From positions 242,848-306,847 of the forward strand of contig DATNEW010000027.1 of assembly GCA_035606695.1 (NCBI GenBank): a stretch of 64,000 bases of DNA, in the 5' to 3' direction. How positions within the stretch are numbered: the first letter of the stretch is position 1; each line of letters opens with the position of its first letter. The stretch is from Gemmatimonadaceae bacterium (GTDB taxonomy: Bacteria > Gemmatimonadota > Gemmatimonadetes > Gemmatimonadales > Gemmatimonadaceae). Both the position numbers and the translations under genes were made by a program. Below are positions 27,342 through 35,942 of this stretch, piece by piece. Under the pieces are notes generated by a model. It had not been told where the DNA came from. It worked only from the letters and a program-made list of their open reading frames with translations, and made no database searches.

Positions 27342-27361
27342 GCAAGTAAGTAGGTACTTGC
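27342..27361. promoter_or_regulatory. Candidate TetR operator
   Basis: GCAAGTA-6-TACTTGC (27342-27361) is a perfect 7-bp dyad 34 bp before the tetR ATG. A TTGCAT...TACTCT pair with 17-bp spacing overlaps its right arm (27359 onward), so binding would block a promoter. This fits autorepression of the efflux operon. Confidence 0.55.
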
Positions 27362-27395
27362 ATATGCCTCCGGAAGGCCATACTCTACGCGCCCT

Positions 27396-28028
27396 ATGGA
27401 CATCCGCGACCGCATTCTCGACGCCGCGAAGCGCGTCTACGCCCAACACGGCTTCCGTGGCGCCACCACCCGGCTCATTGCCATCGAAGCCGGCGTCAAC
27501 GAAGTCACCCTCTTCCGCACCTTCGGCTCCAAGGCGGCGCTGTTCGAAGCGCTCATGCAGGATCACGTCGCCCAATCCCCAATCCCCGAGCTCCCCGACA
27601 ACCCCAACGACCCACAGCGCGAGATGACCGAGTGGGTCGCCGCCGTGCTCGGACACATGCGCGACAACCGCGCGCTCATTCGCACCTCGTTCGGCGAGAT
27701 CGAAGAGCGACCGGAAGCCGCCGTGTGCATGTGCGAAGGTCCGAACTGCGCCGGCATGATCCTCACCGACTACGTGCTGCGCTTGCAGTCGATGGGCATC
27801 GCCGCCGCCGACGGCGACATCCCGACCGCGGTGACCATGCTCATGAGCAGCATGTTCGGCGATGCCATCTCCCGCGACGTGATGCCCGGCGCGTTTCCGC
27901 AGCCCGCCGACAGCGCGCCCGCCAAGTACGTCGAGATCTTCATGCGCGCGCTCGGTGTCCACGCCGCGTCGCCCGCCCGCAACCGCACCATCGACGTTTC
28001 CGTAGTGCGCACCGCCGCCGGCGACTGA
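27396..28028 (+). CDS. TetR-family transcriptional regulator of an RND efflux operon
   Basis: 210 residues. The N-terminal helix-turn-helix is complete: RDRILDAAKRVYAQHGFRGATTRLIA then VNEVTLFRTFGSKAALFEAL. The remaining all-helical part (60-210) is the variable ligand-binding domain; it contains a CMCEGPNC segment (three cysteines within eight residues near 110-117), unusual for the family and possibly metal- or redox-sensitive. The gene leads the tolC-MFP-RND genes with short gaps, so it probably represses them through the dyad at 27342. The inducer is unknown. Confidence 0.92.
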   Translation: MDIRDRILDAAKRVYAQHGFRGATTRLIAIEAGVNEVTLFRTFGSKAALFEALMQDHVAQSPIPELPDNPNDPQREMTEWVAAVLGHMRDNRALIRTSFGEIEERPEAAVCMCEGPNCAGMILTDYVLRLQSMGIAAADGDIPTAVTMLMSSMFGDAISRDVMPGAFPQPADSAPAKYVEIFMRALGVHAASPARNRTIDVSVVRTAAGD

Positions 28029-28072
28029 CGACGGTCTGCCGCCACGCCGTGAACTCCTTTCCGCAAACTCGT

Positions 28073-29653
28073 ATGCTTTCCCGCCGCCCTCACATCCGGA
28101 TCGTGTCGCTGTCGCTCGCGCTCGTGGCTACCTCGGCCGAGCTCGCGCGCGCGCAGGGGCCAGCCTCACAAAGCCCGCAAACCATTTCCCTCTCGCTCGA
28201 CGACGCGCTCCGCCTCGCACAGGGCGCCAGTCAGACCGTCGACATCGCTCGCGCCGGCGTCACGCGCGCCAGCGGCGGCAAGTATCAGGCGCACAGCCAG
28301 TACCTGCCGCAGCTCAACGCCACCGGCAGCTATAACAGAACGCTCAAGTCGCAGTTCTCGGGGCTGAGCTCGAGCAGCTCGAGCAACTCGAACACGACGA
28401 CGCCCGGCACGACCGATACCACCAAGAAGGCGGCGGCGGGCGGATTCGATCTCAGCAAGACGAGCTTTGCGGCGGCGAATCTCTGGACGTTTGGCTTGAG
28501 CTTCTCGCAGAACGTCTTCACCGGCGGCCGCATCACCGCGCAGAACGCCGCGGCCGACGCGCAGCTTCGCTCGGCGCAGATCGAGCTCACGGCGCAGCAG
28601 GCGCAAGTGTCGCTCGACGTGACGTCGGCGTACTACGACGCGGTGCTCGCCGACCAACTCGTGTCGATTGCCGACTCGTCGTTGGCGGAGACGAACGCGA
28701 TCTTCGCGCAGACGCAGGTGGCGAAGAACGTCGGTAACGTTTCGGAGTACGACCTGCTCCGCGCGCAGGTCACGCGCGACAACCAGATTCCGGTCACGAT
28801 TCAGGCGCGCGCCAATCGACAGGTCGCTTACCTGCACCTGAAGCAGCTGCTCAACATGCCGCTCGACGACAACGTGCATCTCACGACGGGCATCGACGGC
28901 GCGACCGGTCCCTCGCTGCCGGCGATGGCGCAAGCCACGAGCGCCAGCACCGACACGTCGGCGGCGATGCGCGCGCCCGTGCGCGAGCTCGACGAAGCGG
29001 TGCGCGGTGCCGAAGCGCAGGTCAAGATCGCGCGGAGCGAGCGGATTCCGTCGTTCGCGCTCGTGTCGCAGTATCAGCGTCTGTATTTCCCGGCTGGTGC
29101 GCTGCCGTCGCTCGGCCAGGGTGTCAACAACTGGACCGTCGGCGTCTCGACCAACTTTCCGATTCTCGACGGCGGCCGGATCAAGGGCGATCAGCTCATC
29201 GCTCAGGCCGCGCTACAGCAGGCGCGCGCGCAGCGCGATCAGACGAAGCAGTTCGCGGGACTCGATTCACGTGTCGCCCTCAACTCGCTCGCCGACGCAC
29301 AAGCGACGTGGAACGCCAGCCGCGGCACTGCCGAGCAGGCGCAGCGTGCGTACGCGATCGATCAGGTGCGGTTTCGCGAAGGCATCTCGACGCAGACGGA
29401 TCTCTCGCAGTCGCGATTGTTGTTGGAGCAGGCGCTCGCCAATCGCGCCCAGGCGGCGCGGAATCTCGCCGTCGCCCGCGTGCGGCTCGCGTTGATCCGC
29501 GACCTTCCGCTGCAGTCGGGCGCAAGCAACCAGGCGCCGACACAGAGCGCGGCGGGCGCCGTGCAGCAGCAACAGCAGCAGCAGCAACTACAAGGACAAG
29601 CGACGCAAACGCGTTTACAGACTACTAATCCACCGGGGAGCGGCCAGCCATGA
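28073..29653 (+). CDS. Outer-membrane efflux protein (TolC family)
   Basis: 526 residues from ATG 28073. The signal peptide is VSLSLALVATSAELARAQG. The two OEP repeats typical of TolC are visible: ISLSLDDALRLAQGASQTVDIARAG and the later VRELDEAVRGAEAQVKIARSERIP. Long helical stretches (RSAQIELTAQQAQVSLDVTSAYYDAVLADQLV) form the periplasmic tunnel. The C-terminus is a Gln-rich tail (eight consecutive Q), coded by a CAG microsatellite and dispensable in appearance. It trimerises in the outer membrane and docks with the following MFP and RND proteins. The ORF is open upstream but that part lies in the tetR gene. Its stop overlaps the MFP start (ATGA). Confidence 0.92.
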   Translation: MLSRRPHIRIVSLSLALVATSAELARAQGPASQSPQTISLSLDDALRLAQGASQTVDIARAGVTRASGGKYQAHSQYLPQLNATGSYNRTLKSQFSGLSSSSSSNSNTTTPGTTDTTKKAAAGGFDLSKTSFAAANLWTFGLSFSQNVFTGGRITAQNAAADAQLRSAQIELTAQQAQVSLDVTSAYYDAVLADQLVSIADSSLAETNAIFAQTQVAKNVGNVSEYDLLRAQVTRDNQIPVTIQARANRQVAYLHLKQLLNMPLDDNVHLTTGIDGATGPSLPAMAQATSASTDTSAAMRAPVRELDEAVRGAEAQVKIARSERIPSFALVSQYQRLYFPAGALPSLGQGVNNWTVGVSTNFPILDGGRIKGDQLIAQAALQQARAQRDQTKQFAGLDSRVALNSLADAQATWNASRGTAEQAQRAYAIDQVRFREGISTQTDLSQSRLLLEQALANRAQAARNLAVARVRLALIRDLPLQSGASNQAPTQSAAGAVQQQQQQQQLQGQATQTRLQTTNPPGSGQP

Positions 29654-30816
29654 GTCGGCGTGAGGAGGAGATGAACGAAGCAGCTCGCAGCATCCAGGTC
29701 CGTTGTGTCGCGGCTTCGCCCGTCGTGCTCGTCGCGCTTGCCGCACTTGTCACGCTCGCGGGGTGCAAGGGAACGGACACCACCAAGGCGGCGACGACGA
29801 CGCCGACGATGTTGGTCGGTCCGGAAAACATCGCCGTGGTGAAGGCGCAGCAGATTCGATCGGGGCCGGCGATCTCGGGTGCGTTGCAGCCGGAGGAACA
29901 GGCGAACGTGCGCGCCGAAGTTGGCGGCACCGTGCTGCAGACGATGGTCGAGCAAGGCCGTCCGGTGAGCAAAGGCCAGGTGCTCGCGCGCATCGACGAC
30001 GCGGCGCTGCGTGAAACGGAATTGTCGGCACGCTCCGCGGTGACGACGGCGCAGAACTCGGTGGAACTGCAGAAGCGGCAGATGGATCGCAACGAAGCGC
30101 TCCTGAAAGCGGGCGCGATCGCCGAGCGCGACGCGGAGCTCACGCGCAATCAGTACACGGCGGCCGAAGCGCAGCTGGCGAACGCGCGCGCGCAATTGGC
30201 GAATGCGGACAAGCAGTTGAGCAAAGCGACGATCGTTTCGCCGATCACCGGCGTGGTGAGCGCGCGCGCGGTGAGCGCGGGCGACGTGGTGCAATCGGGC
30301 GGGGCGCTGTTCACGATCGTGAATCCGGCGACGATGCGACTCGAGGCGTCGGTGCCGGCCGATCAGCTGTCGGCGGTGCGGCTCGGCATGCCTGTCGACT
30401 TTTCGGTGAACGGCTATCCGAACCGCCAGTTCACGGGGCGGATCACGAACATCAATCCGGTGGCGGATCCGACGACGCGACAGGTGCGGATCATCGCGTC
30501 GATCCCGAACGCGGGAAACGTGCTGGTGGGCGGCTTGTTCGCTGACGGCCACGTGTCGAGCGAGGTGCGCGACGCGCCGGTGATTCCGATCAGCGCGGTG
30601 GACGAGAAGGGACTGCGTCCGTATGTGATGCGCATCAAGAACGGGTTGGTGCAGAAGACCGACGTGGATCTTGGCATTCGCGATGCCGCGACTGAGACGG
30701 TGGAAGTGCGCTCCGGCATCGCACCAGGCGACACGATTCTGCTTGGCGCGGCGCGCGGCATCTCGGAAAAGACGCCGGTGAAGGTCAGCGCGGCGGCGGA
30801 TACGGGTAGGAAATAA
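29650..30816 (+). CDS. RND efflux periplasmic adaptor (membrane fusion protein)
   Basis: 388 residues. Lipoprotein signal with VALAALVTLAGC (C38), then the HlyD/AcrA layout: a barrel-sandwich half (VRAEVGGTVLQTMVEQGRPVSKGQVLARID), a helical hairpin (about 120-190), the second lipoyl half (KATIVSPITGVVSARAVSAGDVVQSGGALFTI), a beta-barrel domain and the membrane-proximal domain. It links the RND pump to TolC. GGGGAG precedes ATG 29650, which overlaps the tolC stop; a second in-frame ATG is at 29671. The following RND gene is separated by a 108-bp palindromic repeat. Confidence 0.92.
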   Translation: MSRREEEMNEAARSIQVRCVAASPVVLVALAALVTLAGCKGTDTTKAATTTPTMLVGPENIAVVKAQQIRSGPAISGALQPEEQANVRAEVGGTVLQTMVEQGRPVSKGQVLARIDDAALRETELSARSAVTTAQNSVELQKRQMDRNEALLKAGAIAERDAELTRNQYTAAEAQLANARAQLANADKQLSKATIVSPITGVVSARAVSAGDVVQSGGALFTIVNPATMRLEASVPADQLSAVRLGMPVDFSVNGYPNRQFTGRITNINPVADPTTRQVRIIASIPNAGNVLVGGLFADGHVSSEVRDAPVIPISAVDEKGLRPYVMRIKNGLVQKTDVDLGIRDAATETVEVRSGIAPGDTILLGAARGISEKTPVKVSAAADTGRK

Positions 30817-30822
30817 CTGATT

Positions 30823-30929
30823 GTCATCCTGAGGGAGCGTCAGCGACCGAAGGACCCCCTCGATCGCCGAGGAGAGCTCCTCCGTGATGAAAGGGGTCCT
30901 TCGCTACGCTCCGCTCCGCTCAGGATGAC
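30823..30929. repeat. Palindromic repeat inside the efflux operon
   Basis: GTCATCCTGAGGGAGCG at 30823 and CGCTCAGGATGAC ending at 30929 are the ends of an imperfect inverted repeat; the inner parts ACCGAAGGACCCC and GGGGTCCTTCGCT also pair. This class of GTCATCC...GGATGAC repeat is scattered in many environmental bacterial genomes. The next ribosome binding site (GGGGAG) starts right after it. Confidence 0.85.
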
Positions 30930-30940
30930 GGGGAGCTCTC

Positions 30941-33900
30941 ATGATCATTAGCGATTTCGCAATCAAGCGGCCGCTCATCACCGTCGTCACCATGGTGGCG
31001 CTGGTGATCTTCGGCACGTTCTCGCTGCTCAAGCTCAAGACCGACGAGTTTCCCGACGTGGCGCCGCCGTGGTTGACGGTGGGCATCATCTATCCGGGTG
31101 CGTCGCCCGACGTGGTCGAGAGCGAAGTGCTCAAGCCCGTCGAGGAACAGATCGGGTCGATCGCCGGGGTGAAGCGCATCATGGGCAAGGCGTACGACGG
31201 GTACTCGATGATGATGATCGAGTTCCTGTACGACAAGGATCTCAACGTGGCCTCGCAGGAAGTGCGCGACGCCATCTCGACGATCCGCGCCGATCTGCCG
31301 ACGGAGATGAAGGAACCGATCATCTCGAAGTACAACGACACCGATCGGCCGATCGTCTCGCTGGCGATCTCGTCGACCGTCTTGTCGCCCGCGGAGCTGA
31401 CGCGTCTCGCGGATCCGGGCATCACGCGCGAGCTGCGCGCCATCCCCGGCGTCGCCGACGTGCAGATCTTCGGCAAGGTCGAGCGCGAGCTGACGGTCGA
31501 GTTGGATCCGCAGCGGCTGCAGGCGAACAATGTGAGCGTCGCCCAGGTGGTGCAGGCGCTTCAGCTGCAGAATCTCGCGGCGCCGGTCGGCCGCGTGAAC
31601 GGCGATCTCGACGAGCGCGCGATTCGCCTGCACGGCCGGCTCGAGAATCCGGCGGAGTTCGAGAACCTCGTCGTCGCCGACCACAACGGCATTCTCGTGC
31701 GGCTCGGTCAGGTCGCGAACGTGAAAGACGGAACGGAGGAGCCGAGGACGCTGGCCGTGTACGCGGACAAGAACGCGACGGCGGCGAAGGAAGCGATCGG
31801 CATCGACGTGAAGAAGATGAAGGGGTACAGCACGACCGACGTAGCGGCACGCGTGCGCGATCGGTTGGCGCAGATCGATTCGACGCTGCCGGCCGGTACG
31901 GAAGTGAAGGTCGTGAAGGATTCCGGTGTGCGCGTGACGGCCGCGGTCGAGAACGTCGAGGAGGCGCTGCTACTGGGCGCGCTGCTCACGGTCCTGGTGG
32001 TATTTCTGTTCCTGAATTCGTGGCGTTCGACGGTGATCACCGGCGTCGCGCTGCCGATCTCCGTGCTCGCGAGCTTCATCGCGGTCTGGTCGCTCGGCTT
32101 CAATCTCGAGACGATGTCGCTGCTCGGGTTGTCGTTGGCGATCGGCATTCTGATCGACGATGCAATCGTGGTGCGCGAAAACATCGTGCGACATGTCGAG
32201 ATGGGGAAAGACCATTTCACGGCGGCGCACGACGGCACGGACGAAATCGGCCTCGCGGTCGCGGCCACGACCTTCTCGATTCTCGCCGTGTTCGTGCCGA
32301 TTGGCTTCATGCCCGGGGTCGGCGGGCAGTGGTTCAAGCCGTTCGCGTTGACGATTGCGTGTTCGGTTGCGGTTTCGCTGTTCGTGTCGTTCTCGCTCGA
32401 TCCGATGTTGTCGGCGTATTGGCCCGATCCGCACAAGCCGCCGCACGAGCGCGCGTGGATCACGCGGCAGCTCGACAAGTTCAATGCCTGGTTCAATCGC
32501 CAGGCGCTCAATTACAAGAAGGTGATCGCGTGGGCGCTCGATCACCGGTTGGCCATGGTGACGATCGCGACGCTCACGTTCTTCGCGTCGTTCTTCCTCC
32601 CGTCGCGGGGGGTCAGCGGACTGGCCGCGGCGCTCGTTGGAATTCTGATCGTCGTGTTCGGGCTCGTGAAGAAGCGTCTGCACGGCGCGGTGCGCGGCGT
32701 GATCGTCGCAGCGGGTCTCGCGGCCTTCGTGGCGCTGCCGCAAATCGTGCCGCCGGTGCGTACCGTCGGCACCGCCTTCTTCCCCGAAGACGATCGCAGC
32801 GAATTCATCATCGCGATGGAAACGCCGCCGGGGTCCAACATGGAATACACGCGACTCAAGGCCGAAGAAGCGGCGCGTATCGCGCGACAACATCCCGAGG
32901 TCAAGTACACCTACGCTACGCTCGGCAACGGTGCCACGGGTGGCGTGGACGAAGGCAACATCTACGTGCGCACCGTCGGCAAGGGTGACCGTCACAAGTC
33001 GGTCGAGGAGCTCGCGGCCGAAATGCGCACGGAGACGGCGCGCATCTCCGGCGCGACGTATTCCATTTTCACGAGCGACTTCGGCGGCGGGTTCAAGCAG
33101 ATCCAGCTGCAATTGCGCGGACAGGACGTGAATGCGCTCGCGCAGGCGGCGGACATGGTGAAGGCCGGCGTCGAGAAGATTCCCGGCGCGGTGGACATTG
33201 GTCTCTCGACCAAGGGCCAGAAGCCGGAGCTCGAGATCGATCTCAATCGTGGCGTGGCGGGTTCGATGGGGCTGACCGTGGGACAGGTCGCGCAGTCGTT
33301 GCGTCCGGCGTTCGCGGGCATCGATGCCGGATACTGGATCGATCCCACGGGCAAGTCGCGCAAGGTCACCGTGCGTCTCACGCCCGAGGCGCGCCAGCGC
33401 GCGTCGGATCTCGAGCGGCTGCCGATGATCGTGAATGGGCCGAACGGAGCACCCACGACCATGCCGCTGGGCCAGATCGCGACCATCAAGCAGAGCCTGG
33501 GGCCGGCGATCATCGACCACCTCAATCGGGAGCCAGTCGTGACGGTGGAGTTGAACACGGCCGGTCGTGCGACGGGCGACGTGACCGCGGACATTCAGAA
33601 GATGCTCGACCACATGCGACTGCCCGCCGGCGTTCACTATACCATCGGCGGCGACGCGGAGTCACAGGCCGAAGTCTTCGGACAGATCTTTTCGGCGCTT
33701 GGGCTCGCCGTGCTGCTGATGTATCTGATCCTGGTCGTGCAGTTCGGATCATTTGTCGATCCGGTGGCGATTCTCATGTCGCTGCCGCTCTCGCTCATCG
33801 GCGTGATGCTGTCGCTGGCGATCTCGGGCATGACGATCAACATCATGAGTTTGATCGGCGTGATTCTGCTCATGGGCATCGTGGCGAAGAATGCCATTCT

Positions 33901-34264
33901 GCTCATCGACTTCGCGAAGTGGGCGCGTGAGGAGCGCGGCCTGCCGCTCCGCGAGTCGCTCATCGAGGCGGGCTCCATCCGGCTGCGTCCGATTCTGATG
34001 ACGACGTTCGCGCTCATCGCCGGCATGATCCCCGTCGCCCTCGGCCGCGGAGAAGGGGCGCAGTTCCGCGCGCCGCTCGGCGTCGCCGTCATTGGCGGCG
34101 TGTTGACGTCGACGTTCCTGACGCTGCTCGTCATTCCGACGGGTTATGAGATTCTGGACGAATGGCGGCAGTGGTTCGCGCGGAAGTTCGGGATGCAGCC
34201 GAAGCAGATGACGGCGGAGCATGCGGTGCCGGCGCACGCGGTGCAGACGCACGCTGGAGATTGA
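30941..34264 (+). CDS. RND multidrug efflux permease (HAE1-type)
   Basis: 1107 residues, slightly longer than the usual 1030-1050. The N-terminus (FAIKRPLITVVTMVALVIFG), porter region, and TM block (LLLGALLTVLVVFLFLNSWRST, GLSLAIGILIDDAIVVRENI) carry the proton-relay Asp pair DD of TM4. The C-terminal half repeats it (SLIGVILLMGIVAKNAILLIDF). Residues about 556-603, between TM7 and the second porter domain, hold about 50 extra residues with two additional hydrophobic segments (GLAAALVGILIVVFGLV and GVIVAAGLAAFVALPQIV), which accounts for the added length. It should export hydrophobic compounds or metals with the preceding adaptor and TolC. A terminator follows. Confidence 0.93.
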   Translation: MIISDFAIKRPLITVVTMVALVIFGTFSLLKLKTDEFPDVAPPWLTVGIIYPGASPDVVESEVLKPVEEQIGSIAGVKRIMGKAYDGYSMMMIEFLYDKDLNVASQEVRDAISTIRADLPTEMKEPIISKYNDTDRPIVSLAISSTVLSPAELTRLADPGITRELRAIPGVADVQIFGKVERELTVELDPQRLQANNVSVAQVVQALQLQNLAAPVGRVNGDLDERAIRLHGRLENPAEFENLVVADHNGILVRLGQVANVKDGTEEPRTLAVYADKNATAAKEAIGIDVKKMKGYSTTDVAARVRDRLAQIDSTLPAGTEVKVVKDSGVRVTAAVENVEEALLLGALLTVLVVFLFLNSWRSTVITGVALPISVLASFIAVWSLGFNLETMSLLGLSLAIGILIDDAIVVRENIVRHVEMGKDHFTAAHDGTDEIGLAVAATTFSILAVFVPIGFMPGVGGQWFKPFALTIACSVAVSLFVSFSLDPMLSAYWPDPHKPPHERAWITRQLDKFNAWFNRQALNYKKVIAWALDHRLAMVTIATLTFFASFFLPSRGVSGLAAALVGILIVVFGLVKKRLHGAVRGVIVAAGLAAFVALPQIVPPVRTVGTAFFPEDDRSEFIIAMETPPGSNMEYTRLKAEEAARIARQHPEVKYTYATLGNGATGGVDEGNIYVRTVGKGDRHKSVEELAAEMRTETARISGATYSIFTSDFGGGFKQIQLQLRGQDVNALAQAADMVKAGVEKIPGAVDIGLSTKGQKPELEIDLNRGVAGSMGLTVGQVAQSLRPAFAGIDAGYWIDPTGKSRKVTVRLTPEARQRASDLERLPMIVNGPNGAPTTMPLGQIATIKQSLGPAIIDHLNREPVVTVELNTAGRATGDVTADIQKMLDHMRLPAGVHYTIGGDAESQAEVFGQIFSALGLAVLLMYLILVVQFGSFVDPVAILMSLPLSLIGVMLSLAISGMTINIMSLIGVILLMGIVAKNAILLIDFAKWAREERGLPLRESLIEAGSIRLRPILMTTFALIAGMIPVALGRGEGAQFRAPLGVAVIGGVLTSTFLTLLVIPTGYEILDEWRQWFARKFGMQPKQMTAEHAVPAHAVQTHAGD

Positions 34265-34280
34265 AGCACAAAGGCTTACC

Positions 34281-34309
34281 GCGGACGAACGTCGGACGTC
34301 CGCATTTTT
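34281..34309 (+). terminator. Rho-independent terminator of the efflux operon
   Basis: GCGGACG (34281-34287), 9-nt loop, CGTCCGC (34297-34303), A, then five T. It shares CGGACGAACGTCGGAC with the repeat element at 63.6 kb, so it may be a fixed remnant of that repeat. Confidence 0.8.
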
Positions 34310-34360
34310 CGGGGAGGAGCGACAGCGTTATTTTCCAGTTGTTCCCACCCGTTGATTGCC

Positions 34361-35236
34361 GTGCTCTGTTATCTGAATGGCCAGTTCGTTCCGCGCGAAG
34401 GAGCGTCGATCCCGGTGGAGGATCGAGGCTTCATTTTCGGCGACGGCGTCTACGAAGTGTGGCGCGTCGTCAACGGACGGCTGTTCGAGACCGAGCGGCA
34501 TCTCGATCGACTGGCGTTCGGACTTCGCGAGCTGCGCATCGCCGCCCCCGACGTGGCGAGCGCCCATGTCCTGACCGACGTGGCCGAGCGCCTGCTGAGC
34601 GATGGCGATCTGATGCACGGTGAAGCAACCCTGTACCTCGAGATCACGCGCGGCGCTGCTCCCCGCACGCATCAGTTTCCCGCGAACGCGCCGGCGCCGA
34701 CCGTGTTCGTGATGGTCAATCCCTTCTCGCCGCCAAACGAGCTGCGCGCGCGCGGCGCCACGGCGATCACGACGGCGGACATTCGATGGCTGCGCTGCGA
34801 CATCAAGACGATCCAGCTGCTGCCGAACGTCCTTGCCAAACAAGCGGCTGCCGAGCGCGGGGCAATGGAGGCGATCATGATTCGCGACGGCCTGGTCACC
34901 GAAGGGTCGCACGCGAACGTGGTGGGCGTGATCGACGGCGAGATCCGCACGCATCCGTTGAACAATCTCATCCTTCCTGGAATCACGCGCGCCGTGGTGC
35001 TCGAGATCGCGCGCGCGCTCGGCATGGCGGTGCGCGAGGGAGCGCTCACACGCGCAGAACTGTCGCGGCTGGATGAGTGTTTCCTCGTTGGCACCACTGC
35101 CGACGTGATGCCGATCGTGCGCATCGACGACGTGCCGGTCGCGAATGGCGCACCGGGTCCCATCGCCACTCGGCTGCATCGGGAATTTCGCGCGTACATG
35201 GACGCGGCGTGCAGCGCCGCCGCGATCGCGCCGTGA
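34361..35236 (+). CDS. dat: D-amino-acid transaminase (class IV PLP aminotransferase)
   Basis: 291 residues from GTG 34361; an in-frame TTG at 34352 adds three. The fold-type IV start LCYLNGQFVPREGASIPVEDRGFIFGDGVYEV is complete. The PLP lysine lies in RCDIKTIQLLPNVLAKQAA, the wording of D-alanine aminotransferases rather than branched-chain enzymes. ITEGSHAN-like VTEGSHANVVGVI and the C-terminal EFL-type block (ECFLVGTTADVMPIVRID) follow. It interconverts D-amino acids and 2-oxo acids, supplying D-Ala or D-Glu for peptidoglycan. No peptidoglycan gene is adjacent; a D-aminoacylase-like gene is 23 kb away. Confidence 0.88.
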   Translation: MLCYLNGQFVPREGASIPVEDRGFIFGDGVYEVWRVVNGRLFETERHLDRLAFGLRELRIAAPDVASAHVLTDVAERLLSDGDLMHGEATLYLEITRGAAPRTHQFPANAPAPTVFVMVNPFSPPNELRARGATAITTADIRWLRCDIKTIQLLPNVLAKQAAAERGAMEAIMIRDGLVTEGSHANVVGVIDGEIRTHPLNNLILPGITRAVVLEIARALGMAVREGALTRAELSRLDECFLVGTTADVMPIVRIDDVPVANGAPGPIATRLHREFRAYMDAACSAAAIAP

Positions 35237-35254
35237 CGGCGTAGCGGAGCGACG

Positions 35255-35923
35255 CCCATTCTTCTGCTCCTGTTTCAAACGGCCGCGGCGCATGCTCAGG
35301 CGACAAGGGTTCTGCATCAGCTCTGGGCGTACATCACGCTCGGGTTGACGGGCATCATCACCGAAGAGGCCACGCCGCTCATCGGAGGCCTGGCGGCGCA
35401 CGATCATCGCTTGCGGCTGTCGCTCGTCGGGTTCTGGGTCGCGGGTGGAACATGGGTCGCCGACATCGGGTTGTACTATGTGGGACGCTGGCGCGGCGAG
35501 TGGGCGCGGCGGCGTTGGCCGCACCTTCGATCGTTCATGGTGCGCGCCTTCCGCGTGGTTCGCCGGCATCCGTGGCGTGTCTCACTGGCGGTGCGCTGGG
35601 CGTACGGCCTGCGGCTGACGCTGCCAATCGCGTGCGGCGCGGCTCGAGTGCCGATCTGGCTGTATGCGATCGGTGCCGCAGTCAGCTGTACGACATGGGC
35701 GTTCGCGTTCACACTGATTGGCTGGGGCTTCGGACGAACGACGCTGGTCCTGCTCGGTCACGTTCGCCGTTATGAAAATGTGCTCGTGGCGGCAATCCTT
35801 ATTGGCCTTGCCGTCGTATTCTGGGTGATGAAGAAGCGGCACGTCGAGGAAGAAGTCGTCGAAGTGCTCGAGTCCGGTGATACGGGGCAGTTCCCGTTGG
35901 CGCCGTCGGAGGACGACGAATGA
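35255..35923 (+). CDS. DedA/VTT-family membrane protein with unclear start
   Basis: The frame is open from the stop of the preceding gene to 35923. The only canonical start is TTG 35345, which would cut into the hydrophobic block LWAYITLGLTGIITEEATPL. The upstream in-frame part (ATPILLLLFQTAAAHAQ) looks like a hydrophobic or signal segment, so I extend the gene; the exact start (ATT or CTG, or coupling to the preceding stop) is open. The body has DedA features: EEATPLIGGLAAHD, GTWVADIGLYYVGRWRGEW, then R-rich loop and three further helices (SLAVRWAYGLRLTLPIACGAA, WLYAIGAAVSCTTWAFAFTLIGWGFG, VAAILIGLAVVFWVM). DedA proteins are proposed lipid or proton-coupled transporters. The specific role is unknown. 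Confidence 0.7.
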   Translation, partial: PILLLLFQTAAAHAQATRVLHQLWAYITLGLTGIITEEATPLIGGLAAHDHRLRLSLVGFWVAGGTWVADIGLYYVGRWRGEWARRRWPHLRSFMVRAFRVVRRHPWRVSLAVRWAYGLRLTLPIACGAARVPIWLYAIGAAVSCTTWAFAFTLIGWGFGRTTLVLLGHVRRYENVLVAAILIGLAVVFWVMKKRHVEEEVVEVLESGDTGQFPLAPSEDDE

Positions 35924-35942
35924 CAAGTGAGCGGAGGCTCAT

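Noticed and set aside
27632..28072. N-terminal extension of the TolC-like protein
   Set aside because: It overlaps the tetR gene and is Arg/His-rich; the signal peptide sits at ATG 28073.
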